A DNA stretch of 10,494 bases, from the NCBI GenBank assembly GCA_015657435.1, contig JADLKH010000005.1, positions 330,831 to 341,324 on the forward strand. The letters run 5' to 3'. The DNA comes from Synergistales bacterium. Its GTDB lineage: Bacteria > Synergistota > Synergistia > Synergistales > 79-D21. Numbering within the stretch: position 1 is the stretch's first letter; each line of letters starts with the position of its first letter. The position numbers and the translations under genes are program-made. The notes under the pieces are model-generated. The model had not been told where the DNA came from and did not search any database. It saw nothing but the letters and a program-made list of their open reading frames with translations. This document shows, in pieces, positions 1 to 8,226 of this stretch.

Positions 1-1065
1 GGGACGTACATCTTCCCGCCGAAGCCGTCGATGCGTCTGATCACGGACATCTTCGAGTTCTGCAGCTCTCACGTGCCGCAGTGGAACACGATCTCGATCT
101 CGGGTTATCACATCCGGGAGGCGGGGAGCACGGCGGTGCAGGAAGTGGCGTTCACGCTGGCGGACGGGATCGCGTACGTGGAGGCAGCGGTGAGGAAGGG
201 TCAGGACCCGAACGTGTTCGGGAAGCGTCTGAGCTTTTTCTTCAACGCGCACAACGACTTTTTGGAGGAAGTGTCGAAGTTCCGGGCGGCGCGTCGGCTG
301 TGGGCGAAGATCATGAAGGAGCGCTTCGGGGTGACGGACAAGGGTGCGCAGATGCTCCGTTTCCACACGCAGACGGCGGGAAGCACGCTGACGGCGCAGC
401 AGCCTGAGAACAACATCGTGCGTGTGGCGGTGCAGACGATGGCGGCGGTGCTGGGAGGGACGCAGAGCCTTCACACGAACAGCTACGACGAAGCGCTGGC
501 GCTGCCGACGGAGAAGAGCGTGGGGATCGCGCTGAAGACGCAGCAGATCGTGGCGTACGAATCGGGAGTGACGGAGACGGTGGACCCGCTGGCGGGCAGT
601 TACGTGGTGGAGTCCCTGACGAACGAGATCGCCAGGCAGGCGTCGGAGTACATCGAGAAGATCGACGGGATGGGCGGGATGCTTTCGGCGATCGAGAAGG
701 GGTACGTGCAGCAGCAGATCCAGGATGCGGCGTACACGACGCAGAAGGCGATCGAGTCGAACGAGCAGATCGTGGTGGGCGTGAACAAGTTCCAGGTGGA
801 CGAGGGACACGGCGACCGTGCGCTGCTGCGTGTGGATTCCTCGGTGGGGATGAACCAGGTGAGGAAGCTGCAGGCGATGAAGTCCGGCCGAGACAACCTG
901 AAGGTGCAGTCGTGCCTGGAGGAGATCCGCAGCGCGTCGAGGGACGAGGGGACGAACCTGATGCCCTTGATCGTGGACGCGGTGAAGGCGTACGTGACGG
1001 AAGGCGAGATCTGCGGCGTGCTCCGCGAGGAGTTCGGCGAATACCGGGAAAACATCGTCCTCTAG
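1..1065 (+). CDS. mutA: Methylmalonyl-CoA mutase (acyl-CoA mutase) large subunit, 5' end cut by window
   Basis: This is the catalytic TIM-barrel subunit of a B12-dependent acyl-CoA mutase, which probably interconverts (R)-methylmalonyl-CoA and succinyl-CoA. The reading frame is open from base 1, so the ATG at 31 is internal and the N-terminus lies outside the window; 354 residues are visible. Family blocks, in window residue numbers, are [12 protein letters not shown] (34-45), [15 protein letters not shown] (120-134), GGTQSLHTN (152-160) and DEALALPT (163-170). The Arg of RFHTQT appears to sit where methylmalonyl-CoA mutases keep Arg and isobutyryl- or hydroxyisobutyryl-CoA mutases carry Gln; this is my alignment from memory and is only a hint of substrate. 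The protein ends before any cobalamin domain, which follows as a separate gene, as in archaeal-type split mutases. Codon use is extreme: by hand count 31 of 33 Ala are gcg, 22 of 22 Thr are acg and 31 of 32 Val are gtg, unlike every other intact gene here. Confidence 0.93.
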   Translation, partial: GTYIFPPKPSMRLITDIFEFCSSHVPQWNTISISGYHIREAGSTAVQEVAFTLADGIAYVEAAVRKGQDPNVFGKRLSFFFNAHNDFLEEVSKFRAARRLWAKIMKERFGVTDKGAQMLRFHTQTAGSTLTAQQPENNIVRVAVQTMAAVLGGTQSLHTNSYDEALALPTEKSVGIALKTQQIVAYESGVTETVDPLAGSYVVESLTNEIARQASEYIEKIDGMGGMLSAIEKGYVQQQIQDAAYTTQKAIESNEQIVVGVNKFQVDEGHGDRALLRVDSSVGMNQVRKLQAMKSGRDNLKVQSCLEEIRSASRDEGTNLMPLIVDAVKAYVTEGEICGVLREEFGEYRENIVL

Positions 1066-1090
1066 GGATAAGGGAGGAGACGGGAAGACC

Positions 1091-1509
1091 ATGAGCGAGC
1101 GCAAGGTGAGGGTGATCGTGGCGAAGCCGGGGCTTGACGGACACGACCGGGGAGCGAAGGTCGTGGCGCGTGCGCTGCGCGACGCGGGGATGGAAGTGAT
1201 CTACACGGGTCTGAGGCAGACGCCGGAGCAGATCGTGCAGGCGGCGGTGCAGGAGGATGCGGACGCGATCGGGATCAGTATCCTGAGCGGGGCGCACGAG
1301 TACTACTTCGGCCGGATCATCGAGCTTCTGAAGGAGAGAAAGGCGTCGGACATCCTGGTGTTCGGGGAGGCGTGATCCCCGAGGACGACGTGCCGAAGCT
1401 GCAGGCCATGGGAGCGGGAGCCATCTTCGGCCCCGGAACCCCCACGACCGTCTGCATCGACTGGCTCAATGCCGCCGTCCGGGAGAAGTGGGCCGGGGAG
1501 AACGTCTAA
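1091..1509 (+). pseudogene. mutB: Methylmalonyl-CoA mutase small (cobalamin-binding) subunit, frameshifted
   Basis: This is the B12-binding partner of the upstream large subunit. The ATG at 1091 follows a strong ribosome site, GGGAGGAG at 1072-1079. The first frame gives 94 residues and stops at TGA 1373-1375. It contains DGHDRG (16-21), whose His18 would be the lower axial cobalt ligand, and the SxL motif as SIL (63-65). Just after ILVFG the frame breaks: bases 1364-1371 read ggggaggc, where one more G would give Gly-Gly-Gly. The shifted frame from 1372 then reads [20 protein letters not shown] and a normal C-terminus to TAA 1507-1509. The repaired length of about 139 residues is normal for this subunit. 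As written, the product lacks the GG motif that holds the cofactor's nucleotide tail, and its last third. A sequencing or assembly error in the G run, or a true inactivation, are both possible. Codon usage also changes just after the break. Confidence 0.88.
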
Positions 1510-2457
1510 GTGGAAAAGCTGATCGCAAGGGCCCTCGATGGGGATCACCGCTCGATCGCCAGGCTGATCAGCCTGGTGGAAAGCGAGTCTCCCCAGGCCG
1601 AAATCATCATGCGTAAAATTTATCCCCACTCGGGGAAGGCCCATATCATCGGCCTCACCGGAAGTCCGGGAGCGGGGAAGAGCACCCTGGCGGACAAGAT
1701 CATCGCCCATTTCAAGAGCCTCGGGAAAACGATAGGGGTTATCGCAGTCGATCCTTCGAGCCCCTTCACGGGCGGGGCGATCCTCGGGGATCGCCTGCGG
1801 ATGCAGCAGCACGCGGTCGACCCCGATGTCTTCATCCGGAGCATGGGGACCCGCGGTTCCCTTGGCGGGCTGAGCCGATCGACACAGGAAGCGGCTCTGA
1901 TCCTCGACGCCTGCGGCAAGGATGTTGTCATCATCGAAACGGTAGGAGTCGGACAGTCTGAAATCGACATCGTCAAGATCGCCGACACCGTCGGCCTGAT
2001 CCTTGTCCCGGGAATGGGCGACGATATCCAGATCATGAAGGCCGGGATCATGGAAATCGCCGACGTGTTCATCGTGAACAAAGCGGACCGCGACGGGGCC
2101 GACCGGGTTTCCACCGAAGTCAACATGATGCTGGATCTTCTCGGGATGCGTCCATGGCGTCCTCCCGTTCTCAAGACCGTTGCCGAGCGGGGAGAAGGAG
2201 TCGAAGAGGTGGTCCTCGAAATGATCCGCCACGCGGATTTCCTCCACGTGAGCGAGGAAGGTCGAAGGCGGAGATGGCAGCGCCTCGGGATGGAAGTCGA
2301 GGAAATCCTTCGACGGGAGATCGCGAGCCTGGTGGAACTGGCGTGGGAGAAGGAAAAAACGCCTGAGCTCTTCGAGTCTCTTTCCTCACGCAAAACCAAC
2401 CCCTACGACGTCGCGGAACGGCTCCTAGGAACCATCCTGATGGACTCGGACGATTGA
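1510..2457 (+). CDS. meaB: MeaB/ArgK-family GTPase, mutase chaperone
   Basis: This is a SIMIBI-class G3E GTPase that gates adenosylcobalamin delivery to methylmalonyl-CoA mutase and protects it from inactivation (known for MeaB and human MMAA). It has 315 residues, close to the usual length. Visible motifs are the Walker A loop GSPGAGKST (51-59), the family signature DPSSPFTGGAILGDR (81-95), ETVGVGQSE (143-151), PGMGDDIQ (167-174) and the base-recognition motif NKAD (190-193). The GTG start begins directly after the TAA of the small subunit, with GGGGAG at 1495-1500 as ribosome site. This indicates co-transcription and coupled translation with the mutase. Adjacency to both mutase subunits makes the chaperone role more likely than the old arginine-kinase (ArgK) label. 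Codon use is mixed (10 of 24 Ala gcg, 4 of 13 Thr acg by hand count), in contrast to the large subunit. Confidence 0.94.
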   Translation: MEKLIARALDGDHRSIARLISLVESESPQAEIIMRKIYPHSGKAHIIGLTGSPGAGKSTLADKIIAHFKSLGKTIGVIAVDPSSPFTGGAILGDRLRMQQHAVDPDVFIRSMGTRGSLGGLSRSTQEAALILDACGKDVVIIETVGVGQSEIDIVKIADTVGLILVPGMGDDIQIMKAGIMEIADVFIVNKADRDGADRVSTEVNMMLDLLGMRPWRPPVLKTVAERGEGVEEVVLEMIRHADFLHVSEEGRRRRWQRLGMEVEEILRREIASLVELAWEKEKTPELFESLSSRKTNPYDVAERLLGTILMDSDD

Positions 2458-2481
2458 CCCCAGCCTGACCGTCGGAATTCA

Positions 2482-2496
2482 CCCGCTGTTGGCGGG
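2482..2496 (+). other. Short inverted repeat after meaB
   Basis: CCCGC (2482-2486) and GCGGG (2492-2496) pair across a 5-base loop, 25 bases after the meaB stop. No T-run follows, so it is not a convincing intrinsic terminator. It could be a weak 3' hairpin, or chance in GC-rich DNA. Confidence 0.25.
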
Positions 2497-2517
2497 ACAG
2501 GCCGAACCGCAGGACAA

Positions 2518-3665
<1,148 letters not shown>

Positions 3666-3706
3666 ACGCCGAAACCCCATCCCTGGCGGAAGGGGGGCAT
3701 TCGAGA

Positions 3707-4597
3707 ATGAACCGGATGGCCTTGCAGTTCTTGGCGATGTTCGGCTGGGGCGCCCTTGTGACGCCGTTATCGATTTCGCTGGCTCGCCGTTTTCGCCTGC
3801 TGGATACGCCGGGCACCCGGAAAATCCACAGCGGGGTCATCCCCCGTGGTGCAGGAATCGTCCTTTGGCTCGGATACCTTCTCTGGGTGCTCCTTATGGG
3901 TTGGCCCCTGGCCGGAACTCGAATGATCGCCATCGGGAGCACGCTGGTGTTCCTCGTGGGCTACGTTGACGACATGAAACCGACGTCCCCTTTTGCCCGG
4001 TTGAGCTTTCATCTCGTCGCAGCGCTGGCCGTTGTCGTTCCCCTGCACTCGTCTCCATTGGCGAAGGCCTTCCTTGTTCTCTGGATCGCCGGCTGCACCA
4101 ACGCCTACAACCTCATCGACGGAATGGACGGTCTCTGTCTCTCCCTTGCGATCGCCACCGCGGGAATCCTGTCGTTTTTCGCGGGGCTCTCGCCGTGGCT
4201 GCCTTTGGCTGCACTCTGTTCGGGTGTTCTCCTCTGGAATTTCCCTTTTCCCAGGGCAAGGACTTTTCTTGGGGACGGCGGCAGCACCCTTCTCGGTTTC
4301 CTTTGCGCTTCCCAGATGGCAACCGGACTGCCTGTCGCCGACGTGGATCCGATGAGGATGCTCCCGATTCTTGCCCTTCTAGGGGGAATACCGGTGTTGG
4401 ACACGCTTGTCGCTGTCTGCAGGCGGCTGGCGGGAGGGCGGTCGCCCTTCCTGCCCGATAGGGGGCACCTGCATCATCGTCTTCTGGACCGTTCGTTCTC
4501 CGTTCCGGCTATTATTGTCACGATGGGAGCGATGCACCTCGCCCTGCTTTTGGCCGGACTCGGCCTTCTCGGGCTGTTTCCCGGTTCACACCCGTAA
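3707..4597 (+). CDS. wecA: WecA/TagO-like undecaprenyl-phosphate GlcNAc-1-phosphate transferase (MraY family)
   Basis: This is an integral membrane enzyme that moves a sugar phosphate, most likely GlcNAc-1-P, from its UDP carrier to undecaprenyl phosphate, starting a surface glycan. Family motifs appear in order: LLDTPGTRKIHSGVIPRGAG (31-50), GYVDD (85-89) with the Mg-binding Asp pair, NAYNLIDGMDGL (132-143), FLGDGGS (187-193) and HLHHRL (254-259). Most of the rest is hydrophobic, with about nine or ten membrane segments. The ATG at 3707 follows AGGGGGG (3691-3697). At 296 residues it is shorter than typical WecA (roughly 320-370), with the loss mainly at the C-terminus, so the last membrane segments may be missing. 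The HxHH motif places it with WecA/TagO rather than MraY, and the 2-epimerase directly downstream agrees. Exact acceptor and sugar are inferred. Confidence 0.9.
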   Translation: MNRMALQFLAMFGWGALVTPLSISLARRFRLLDTPGTRKIHSGVIPRGAGIVLWLGYLLWVLLMGWPLAGTRMIAIGSTLVFLVGYVDDMKPTSPFARLSFHLVAALAVVVPLHSSPLAKAFLVLWIAGCTNAYNLIDGMDGLCLSLAIATAGILSFFAGLSPWLPLAALCSGVLLWNFPFPRARTFLGDGGSTLLGFLCASQMATGLPVADVDPMRMLPILALLGGIPVLDTLVAVCRRLAGGRSPFLPDRGHLHHRLLDRSFSVPAIIVTMGAMHLALLLAGLGLLGLFPGSHP

Positions 4598-4621
4598 CCG
4601 AAGCGACAAGGAGAGGAAAAG

Positions 4622-5755
4622 ATGGGACAAAACCGGAAAAGAATCTGCGTTGTTGTTGGAACGAGGCCGGAGGCCATCAAGATGGCGCCGGTTGCGTTGC
4701 GTTTGGCAGAATCTTCCAGGCTTGAAAGTTTTCTGCTGGCCACAGGGCAGCATACACAGATGCTGCACCAGGCGCTCGATCATTTCGATCTCAGGGCCGA
4801 TGTCGACCTGAACGTCATGAAGGAAAGGCAAACCCTGGATTACCTGACGGCGGCCGTCCTCGAAGGTGTCGGACAGGTCCTCGATGTCAGGTGCCCAGAT
4901 ATGGTCCTGGTTCATGGAGACACCACGACGACCTTTGCCGCTTCGCTCGCCGCCTTTTATCGGAAAATCCCTGTCGGACACGTAGAAGCCGGCCTTCGCA
5001 GCCGGGAAATCTACCTGCCCTTTCCTGAAGAAATGAACCGTCTGTTGACGGACCGTATCGCGACCCTCTGGTTCGCCCCAACGGAAGGAGCAAGGAAAAA
5101 CCTGGAAACCGAGGGAGTCCCGGCCGGAAGAATCCAGGTCACGGGGAACACCGTGATCGACGCCCTGCTTTGGACCCGGGAAAACCGGACAAAGCCCTCC
5201 CTTGAAGCCCTCCGCCTGATTCCCGAAGAAGCGGAAATGATCCTTTTGACCGCCCATCGCCGGGAATCATGGGGAGACCCGCTCAAGCGCATTTGCCAAG
5301 CTGCGGAAAGATTGAGAAACGCTTTCCCGAATCTCTGGCTCCTGATCCCCATGCACAAGAATCCCGCCGTTCGGGAGATCATCGAAGATTTCTTCCGGAA
5401 CCGGGAGAGGGTGGTCCTTTGCGACCCGTTGGACTACCCGGATTTCGTATGGGCGATGAACCGCAGCCGCCTGATCCTGAGCGATAGCGGAGGAGTGCAG
5501 GAAGAAGCTTCCGCTCTCAGGAAGCCGGTCCTCGTCCTCCGAGAGTTGACGGAAAGACCGGAAGCCGTCGAATCGGGCTCGGCCATCCTGGTCGGTACCG
5601 ATGAAAAGAAGATCCTGGATTCCGCAGTTCCCCTCCTGAAGGATGAAGCGGTTGCCAGAACCCTTCTCTCAAGGTGCACCAATCCCTTCGGAGACGGACA
5701 CGCTTCGGACAGAATCGTCCAGGAAATCGAAAGATTCCTGGGACCGTGGCACTGA
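4622..5755 (+). CDS. wecB: UDP-N-acetylglucosamine 2-epimerase (non-hydrolysing)
   Basis: This cytosolic GT-B-fold enzyme interconverts UDP-GlcNAc and UDP-ManNAc for surface polysaccharide or teichoic-acid-type linkage units. It has 377 residues, the usual length. Motifs are GTRPEAIKMAPV (13-24), HGDTTTT (98-104), GHVEAGLRS (119-127), FPEEMNR (134-140), TAHRRES (210-216) and SDSGGVQEEA (287-296). Residues matching the catalytic set of E. coli WecB are all present: Asp100, Glu122, Glu136 and His212. The ATG at 4622 lies close after AAGGAGAGG (4608-4616), and only 24 bases separate it from wecA, so the two are probably one transcript. No ManNAc dehydrogenase follows, so the fate of UDP-ManNAc is not visible here. 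Confidence 0.95.
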   Translation: MGQNRKRICVVVGTRPEAIKMAPVALRLAESSRLESFLLATGQHTQMLHQALDHFDLRADVDLNVMKERQTLDYLTAAVLEGVGQVLDVRCPDMVLVHGDTTTTFAASLAAFYRKIPVGHVEAGLRSREIYLPFPEEMNRLLTDRIATLWFAPTEGARKNLETEGVPAGRIQVTGNTVIDALLWTRENRTKPSLEALRLIPEEAEMILLTAHRRESWGDPLKRICQAAERLRNAFPNLWLLIPMHKNPAVREIIEDFFRNRERVVLCDPLDYPDFVWAMNRSRLILSDSGGVQEEASALRKPVLVLRELTERPEAVESGSAILVGTDEKKILDSAVPLLKDEAVARTLLSRCTNPFGDGHASDRIVQEIERFLGPWH

Positions 5756-5764
5756 TCGAGCATT

Positions 5765-5781
5765 GCGGGACCACGTCCCGC
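5765..5781 (+). other. Perfect GC-rich hairpin between wecB and murA
   Basis: GCGGGAC (5765-5771) and GTCCCGC (5775-5781) form a perfect 7-bp stem with a 3-base loop, 9 bases after the wecB stop. No T-run follows, so it is not a standard intrinsic terminator. The next base begins the murA ribosome site, so the hairpin could affect murA translation or mark an RNA processing point. Function is unknown. Confidence 0.5.
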
Positions 5782-5782
5782 G

Positions 5783-5789
5783 AGAGGAG
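5783..5789 (+). promoter_or_regulatory. Ribosome binding site deciding the murA TTG start
   Basis: AGAGGAG lies 9 bases before the TTG at 5799 and supports that unusual start. No ATG or GTG in frame lies nearby that would keep the N-terminal fold. Confidence 0.65.
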
Positions 5790-5798
5790 TGAAAGGCG

Positions 5799-7082
5799 TT
5801 GAACCATAAGCTGGTATTGAGGGGGGACCGCCCCCTGAAGGGAAAAATAACGGCCCAGGGAGCCAAGAACGCAGCCCTCCCCGTGATGGCGAGCGCGTTG
5901 CTGATGAAGAACGGCACGCTTGACCTGAGCCGTGTCCCGGACCTTCATGACATTCAGACGATGTCCGATCTCTTGAGAAACCTTGGGGCGGATGTCCGCT
6001 TCGCCGAGGGGAAAATGAGCATTGCAACTCCTGAAGAACTGGATTGGGCCACCCCGCCTGCTCTCGTCAGGAAGATGCGGGCTTCTTCCCTCGTTCTGGG
6101 CCCGCTGCTCGCCCGATGCCATCGAGCGGTCCTGCCTCTTCCAGGCGGGTGCGCCATCGGGAGCCGGCCCATCGATCTTCACCTCAAGGGACTCACCAAG
6201 ATGGGGGCGGAAATCCGATTGGAGCACGGTTCCGTCCACGCTGAGGCCAACAGGCTCAAGGGGACGAGGATATATCTGGATTTTCCTTCCGTAGGAGCGA
6301 CCGAGAACCTGCTGATGGCCGCCGTCCTCGCCGAAGGAGAAACAGTGATCGAAAACGCGGCGAGGGAGCCTGAGATTTCAAACCTGGCCGACACGCTTAT
6401 CCGGATGGGCGGCCAGATCGAAGGAGACGGGACGGGCACGATACGCGTCAAGGGCGTCGAGGAACTTCACGGCACGGAGATCCGGATCATCCCCGACCGG
6501 ATCGAAGCTTCCACCTACATCCTCGCGGGCGTGATCACTGGGGGAGACGTCACGGTCAACGGGATGGAACCCGAACACCTGGAAGCTCTCCTGGCCAAAC
6601 TGGAAGAAGCCGGGATAAGGCTTTCGATCAAGGACGACTCGGTTCGGACCCTGCCGGGAGGAACTCTCTCTGCGGTTTCGCTGAAAACGCTTCCATATCC
6701 CGGTTTCCCCACCGACCTCCAACCACAGATCATGGCCGCGCTCTGCCTCGCAAGGGGAACAAGCGTCATCCAGGAAAGGGTTTTCGAGTCCCGCTTCCTT
6801 CACGTCAGCGAACTCAAGCGCATGGGGTGCCAGATCGAACTGCAGGGGGACACGGCCATCATTACGGGGGTCGAACACCTGACCGGGGCGGAGGTCAGGG
6901 CCACGGACCTGAGGGCCGGCGCCGCACTGGTCCTGGCAGGCCTCGCTGCAAACGGATACACTTGCATTTATCAAATGGGACATATCCAGCGCGGTTACGA
7001 AAACATGGTCGAGAAGCTCAAGTGCCTCGGAGGAGATGCAGAGATCGTCGCTTGCGACGAAAACGAAGGCCCCAAATTCTAG
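5799..7082 (+). CDS. murA: UDP-N-acetylglucosamine 1-carboxyvinyltransferase
   Basis: This enzyme transfers enolpyruvate from PEP to UDP-GlcNAc, the first committed step of peptidoglycan synthesis, in the cytosol. It has 427 residues, close to the family's usual 420. Key residues are visible: Lys23 and Asn24 in GAKNAALP, Cys118 in LPGGCAIGSRP (the position attacked by fosfomycin), Asp306 in GFPTDLQ, and Arg372 in DLRAGAALVLAG. The start is TTG at 5799, chosen from the ribosome site at 5783-5789 and because the protein then begins just before LRGDRPLKGKI, as MurA proteins do. It follows wecB by 43 bases and precedes hisC by 25. The Cys-type active site predicts sensitivity to fosfomycin as far as the target goes; many organisms carry a second MurA and this window cannot tell. 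Confidence 0.96.
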   Translation: MNHKLVLRGDRPLKGKITAQGAKNAALPVMASALLMKNGTLDLSRVPDLHDIQTMSDLLRNLGADVRFAEGKMSIATPEELDWATPPALVRKMRASSLVLGPLLARCHRAVLPLPGGCAIGSRPIDLHLKGLTKMGAEIRLEHGSVHAEANRLKGTRIYLDFPSVGATENLLMAAVLAEGETVIENAAREPEISNLADTLIRMGGQIEGDGTGTIRVKGVEELHGTEIRIIPDRIEASTYILAGVITGGDVTVNGMEPEHLEALLAKLEEAGIRLSIKDDSVRTLPGGTLSAVSLKTLPYPGFPTDLQPQIMAALCLARGTSVIQERVFESRFLHVSELKRMGCQIELQGDTAIITGVEHLTGAEVRATDLRAGAALVLAGLAANGYTCIYQMGHIQRGYENMVEKLKCLGGDAEIVACDENEGPKF

Positions 7083-7092
7083 AGTCGCGGAG

Positions 7093-7100
7093 AGAGGAGG
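7093..7100 (+). promoter_or_regulatory. Ribosome binding site deciding the hisC start
   Basis: AGAGGAGG lies 7 bases before the ATG at 7108. It favours this start over an in-frame ATG at 7036, which lies inside murA and has no comparable site. Confidence 0.75.
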
Positions 7101-7107
7101 AAAAATC

Positions 7108-8226
7108 ATGTCCTGGAAAAGCCATATCGTCAGGAAATCCCTTTCAGGGATCGAACCCTACCGACCCGGCAAGCCCATCGCGGAGGTACAGAGGGAACTG
7201 GGCCTGCAGTCCGCAATCAGGCTTTGTTCCAACGAGAATCCCTGGTCGCTGCCTGAAAGGGTCGTCGAAGCCGTTCGGCTGGCATCAGGCGAAACATGCC
7301 GTTATCCGGACCCTGCTTCCTACCGCCTGAAAAGAGCGATCGCCATGAAGTGGGGGCGTTCCCCTTCAGAAGTGATCGTCGGCGGCGGCACCGAGGGAAT
7401 CCTGTATTCACTGTTCCAGTCGATCATCGACGAGGGTGACGAGGTGGCCTATGCTGTACCGACCTATCCCCTTTACGGCCTTGCCGCTGCTGCCGCAGGA
7501 GCGAAAAGAATCGAGGTCGAAACGGGAGAAACCGAGAGCAAAACCGGGCTGGACCGGCTGATCGAGGCCTGCGGCCCGAGGACAAAAGCCCTCGTGGTCT
7601 GCAACCCCAATAACCCGACGGGGTCCATCCTGACACGGACCGACCTGACCGCTCTGGCCAACTCCCTCAACGGTCGGGAAACCCTCCTCATCCTGGACGA
7701 AGCGTACGCCGAATATGTCGAGGACCCGAAATATGCCTCCGGCATCGATCTGTTCGACCAGCTCGGCAATATCGTCATGCTGAGGACCTTCTCAAAGATC
7801 TACGGGCTCGCCGCTCTGCGAGTCGGCTACGCCATCGCCCCGAAACCCGTCGTGGAAACCTATCTCAAGGTCCGGAAGGTTTTCGAGGTGAACAGCATCG
7901 CCCAGAACGCAGCGTTGGCCGCCCTTTCCGAAACGGCCTACATTCAGGAAGTCAGAGAGAAAACCCTGGCCGAACGCGAGCGGCTGTCTTCCGCCCTTCG
8001 CGAAATGGGGATTCGGGTGCACCCGACTCAAACCAACTTCATCATCCTGGATTTTCAGGATGCCAAGACGGTCTATGAAAACCTTCTTCTGGAGGGAATC
8101 ATCGTCCGGCTCGGTGACGACCTGGGGTATCCCGGACACCTTCGGGTCACGGTAGGCCTGCCCGAAGAAAACGACCGCTTCCTCCAGAGTCTGGGAAAGG
8201 TGTTGAAACGGCTTGCCGGAAGATGA
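7108..8226 (+). CDS. hisC: HisC-family PLP-dependent aminotransferase (histidinol-phosphate aminotransferase type)
   Basis: This is a fold-type I, class I/II aminotransferase of 372 residues, the usual HisC length. Features are SNENPW (41-46), YPDPASYRLKRAI (67-79), GGGTEGI (92-98), NPNNPTG (166-172), the cofactor-contacting Asp197 in LDEAYAEY, the PLP Schiff-base Lys230 in TFSKIYGLAALRVGY, and the substrate-carboxylate Arg346 in LRVTVG. In histidine synthesis it would turn imidazole acetol phosphate into histidinol phosphate with glutamate as donor. No other his gene is in the window, and lone HisC-like proteins can act on aromatic amino acids instead, so the family is sure but the substrate is not. 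Its last 14 bases overlap the next gene. Confidence 0.87.
   Translation: MSWKSHIVRKSLSGIEPYRPGKPIAEVQRELGLQSAIRLCSNENPWSLPERVVEAVRLASGETCRYPDPASYRLKRAIAMKWGRSPSEVIVGGGTEGILYSLFQSIIDEGDEVAYAVPTYPLYGLAAAAAGAKRIEVETGETESKTGLDRLIEACGPRTKALVVCNPNNPTGSILTRTDLTALANSLNGRETLLILDEAYAEYVEDPKYASGIDLFDQLGNIVMLRTFSKIYGLAALRVGYAIAPKPVVETYLKVRKVFEVNSIAQNAALAALSETAYIQEVREKTLAERERLSSALREMGIRVHPTQTNFIILDFQDAKTVYENLLLEGIIVRLGDDLGYPGHLRVTVGLPEENDRFLQSLGKVLKRLAGR

Noticed and set aside
311..1297. A 328-codon open frame on the minus strand, opposite the mutase genes
   Set aside because: It is a shadow of the plus-strand genes. Their G-ending codons suppress stops on the opposite strand, and the translation is a low-complexity run of Arg, Pro and Ser.
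1361..1375. Programmed -1 ribosomal frameshift in the mutase small subunit
   Set aside because: The bases do not form an XXXYYYZ slippery heptamer in the reading frame, slipped tRNAs would re-pair poorly, and I see no clear downstream stimulatory structure. A simple indel explains it better.
1303..2247. A 314-codon minus-strand frame opposite meaB
   Set aside because: It overlaps the whole of a clear MeaB GTPase, has a Gly/Asp-rich composition with no family motifs, and has no reason to be expressed.
2482..2496. Intrinsic terminator after meaB
   Set aside because: The stem is only 5 bp and no T-run follows; kept only as a weak inverted repeat.
3667..3688. Possible hairpin between rpiB-upp and wecA
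   Set aside because: Only 4 bp pair (CGCC with GGCG) across a 14-base loop; expected by chance in GC-rich DNA.
7036..7107. Longer hisC starting at an ATG inside murA
   Set aside because: It would overlap murA by 47 bases and lacks a ribosome site. The ATG at 7108 has AGAGGAGG at ideal distance and gives a normal HisC N-terminus.
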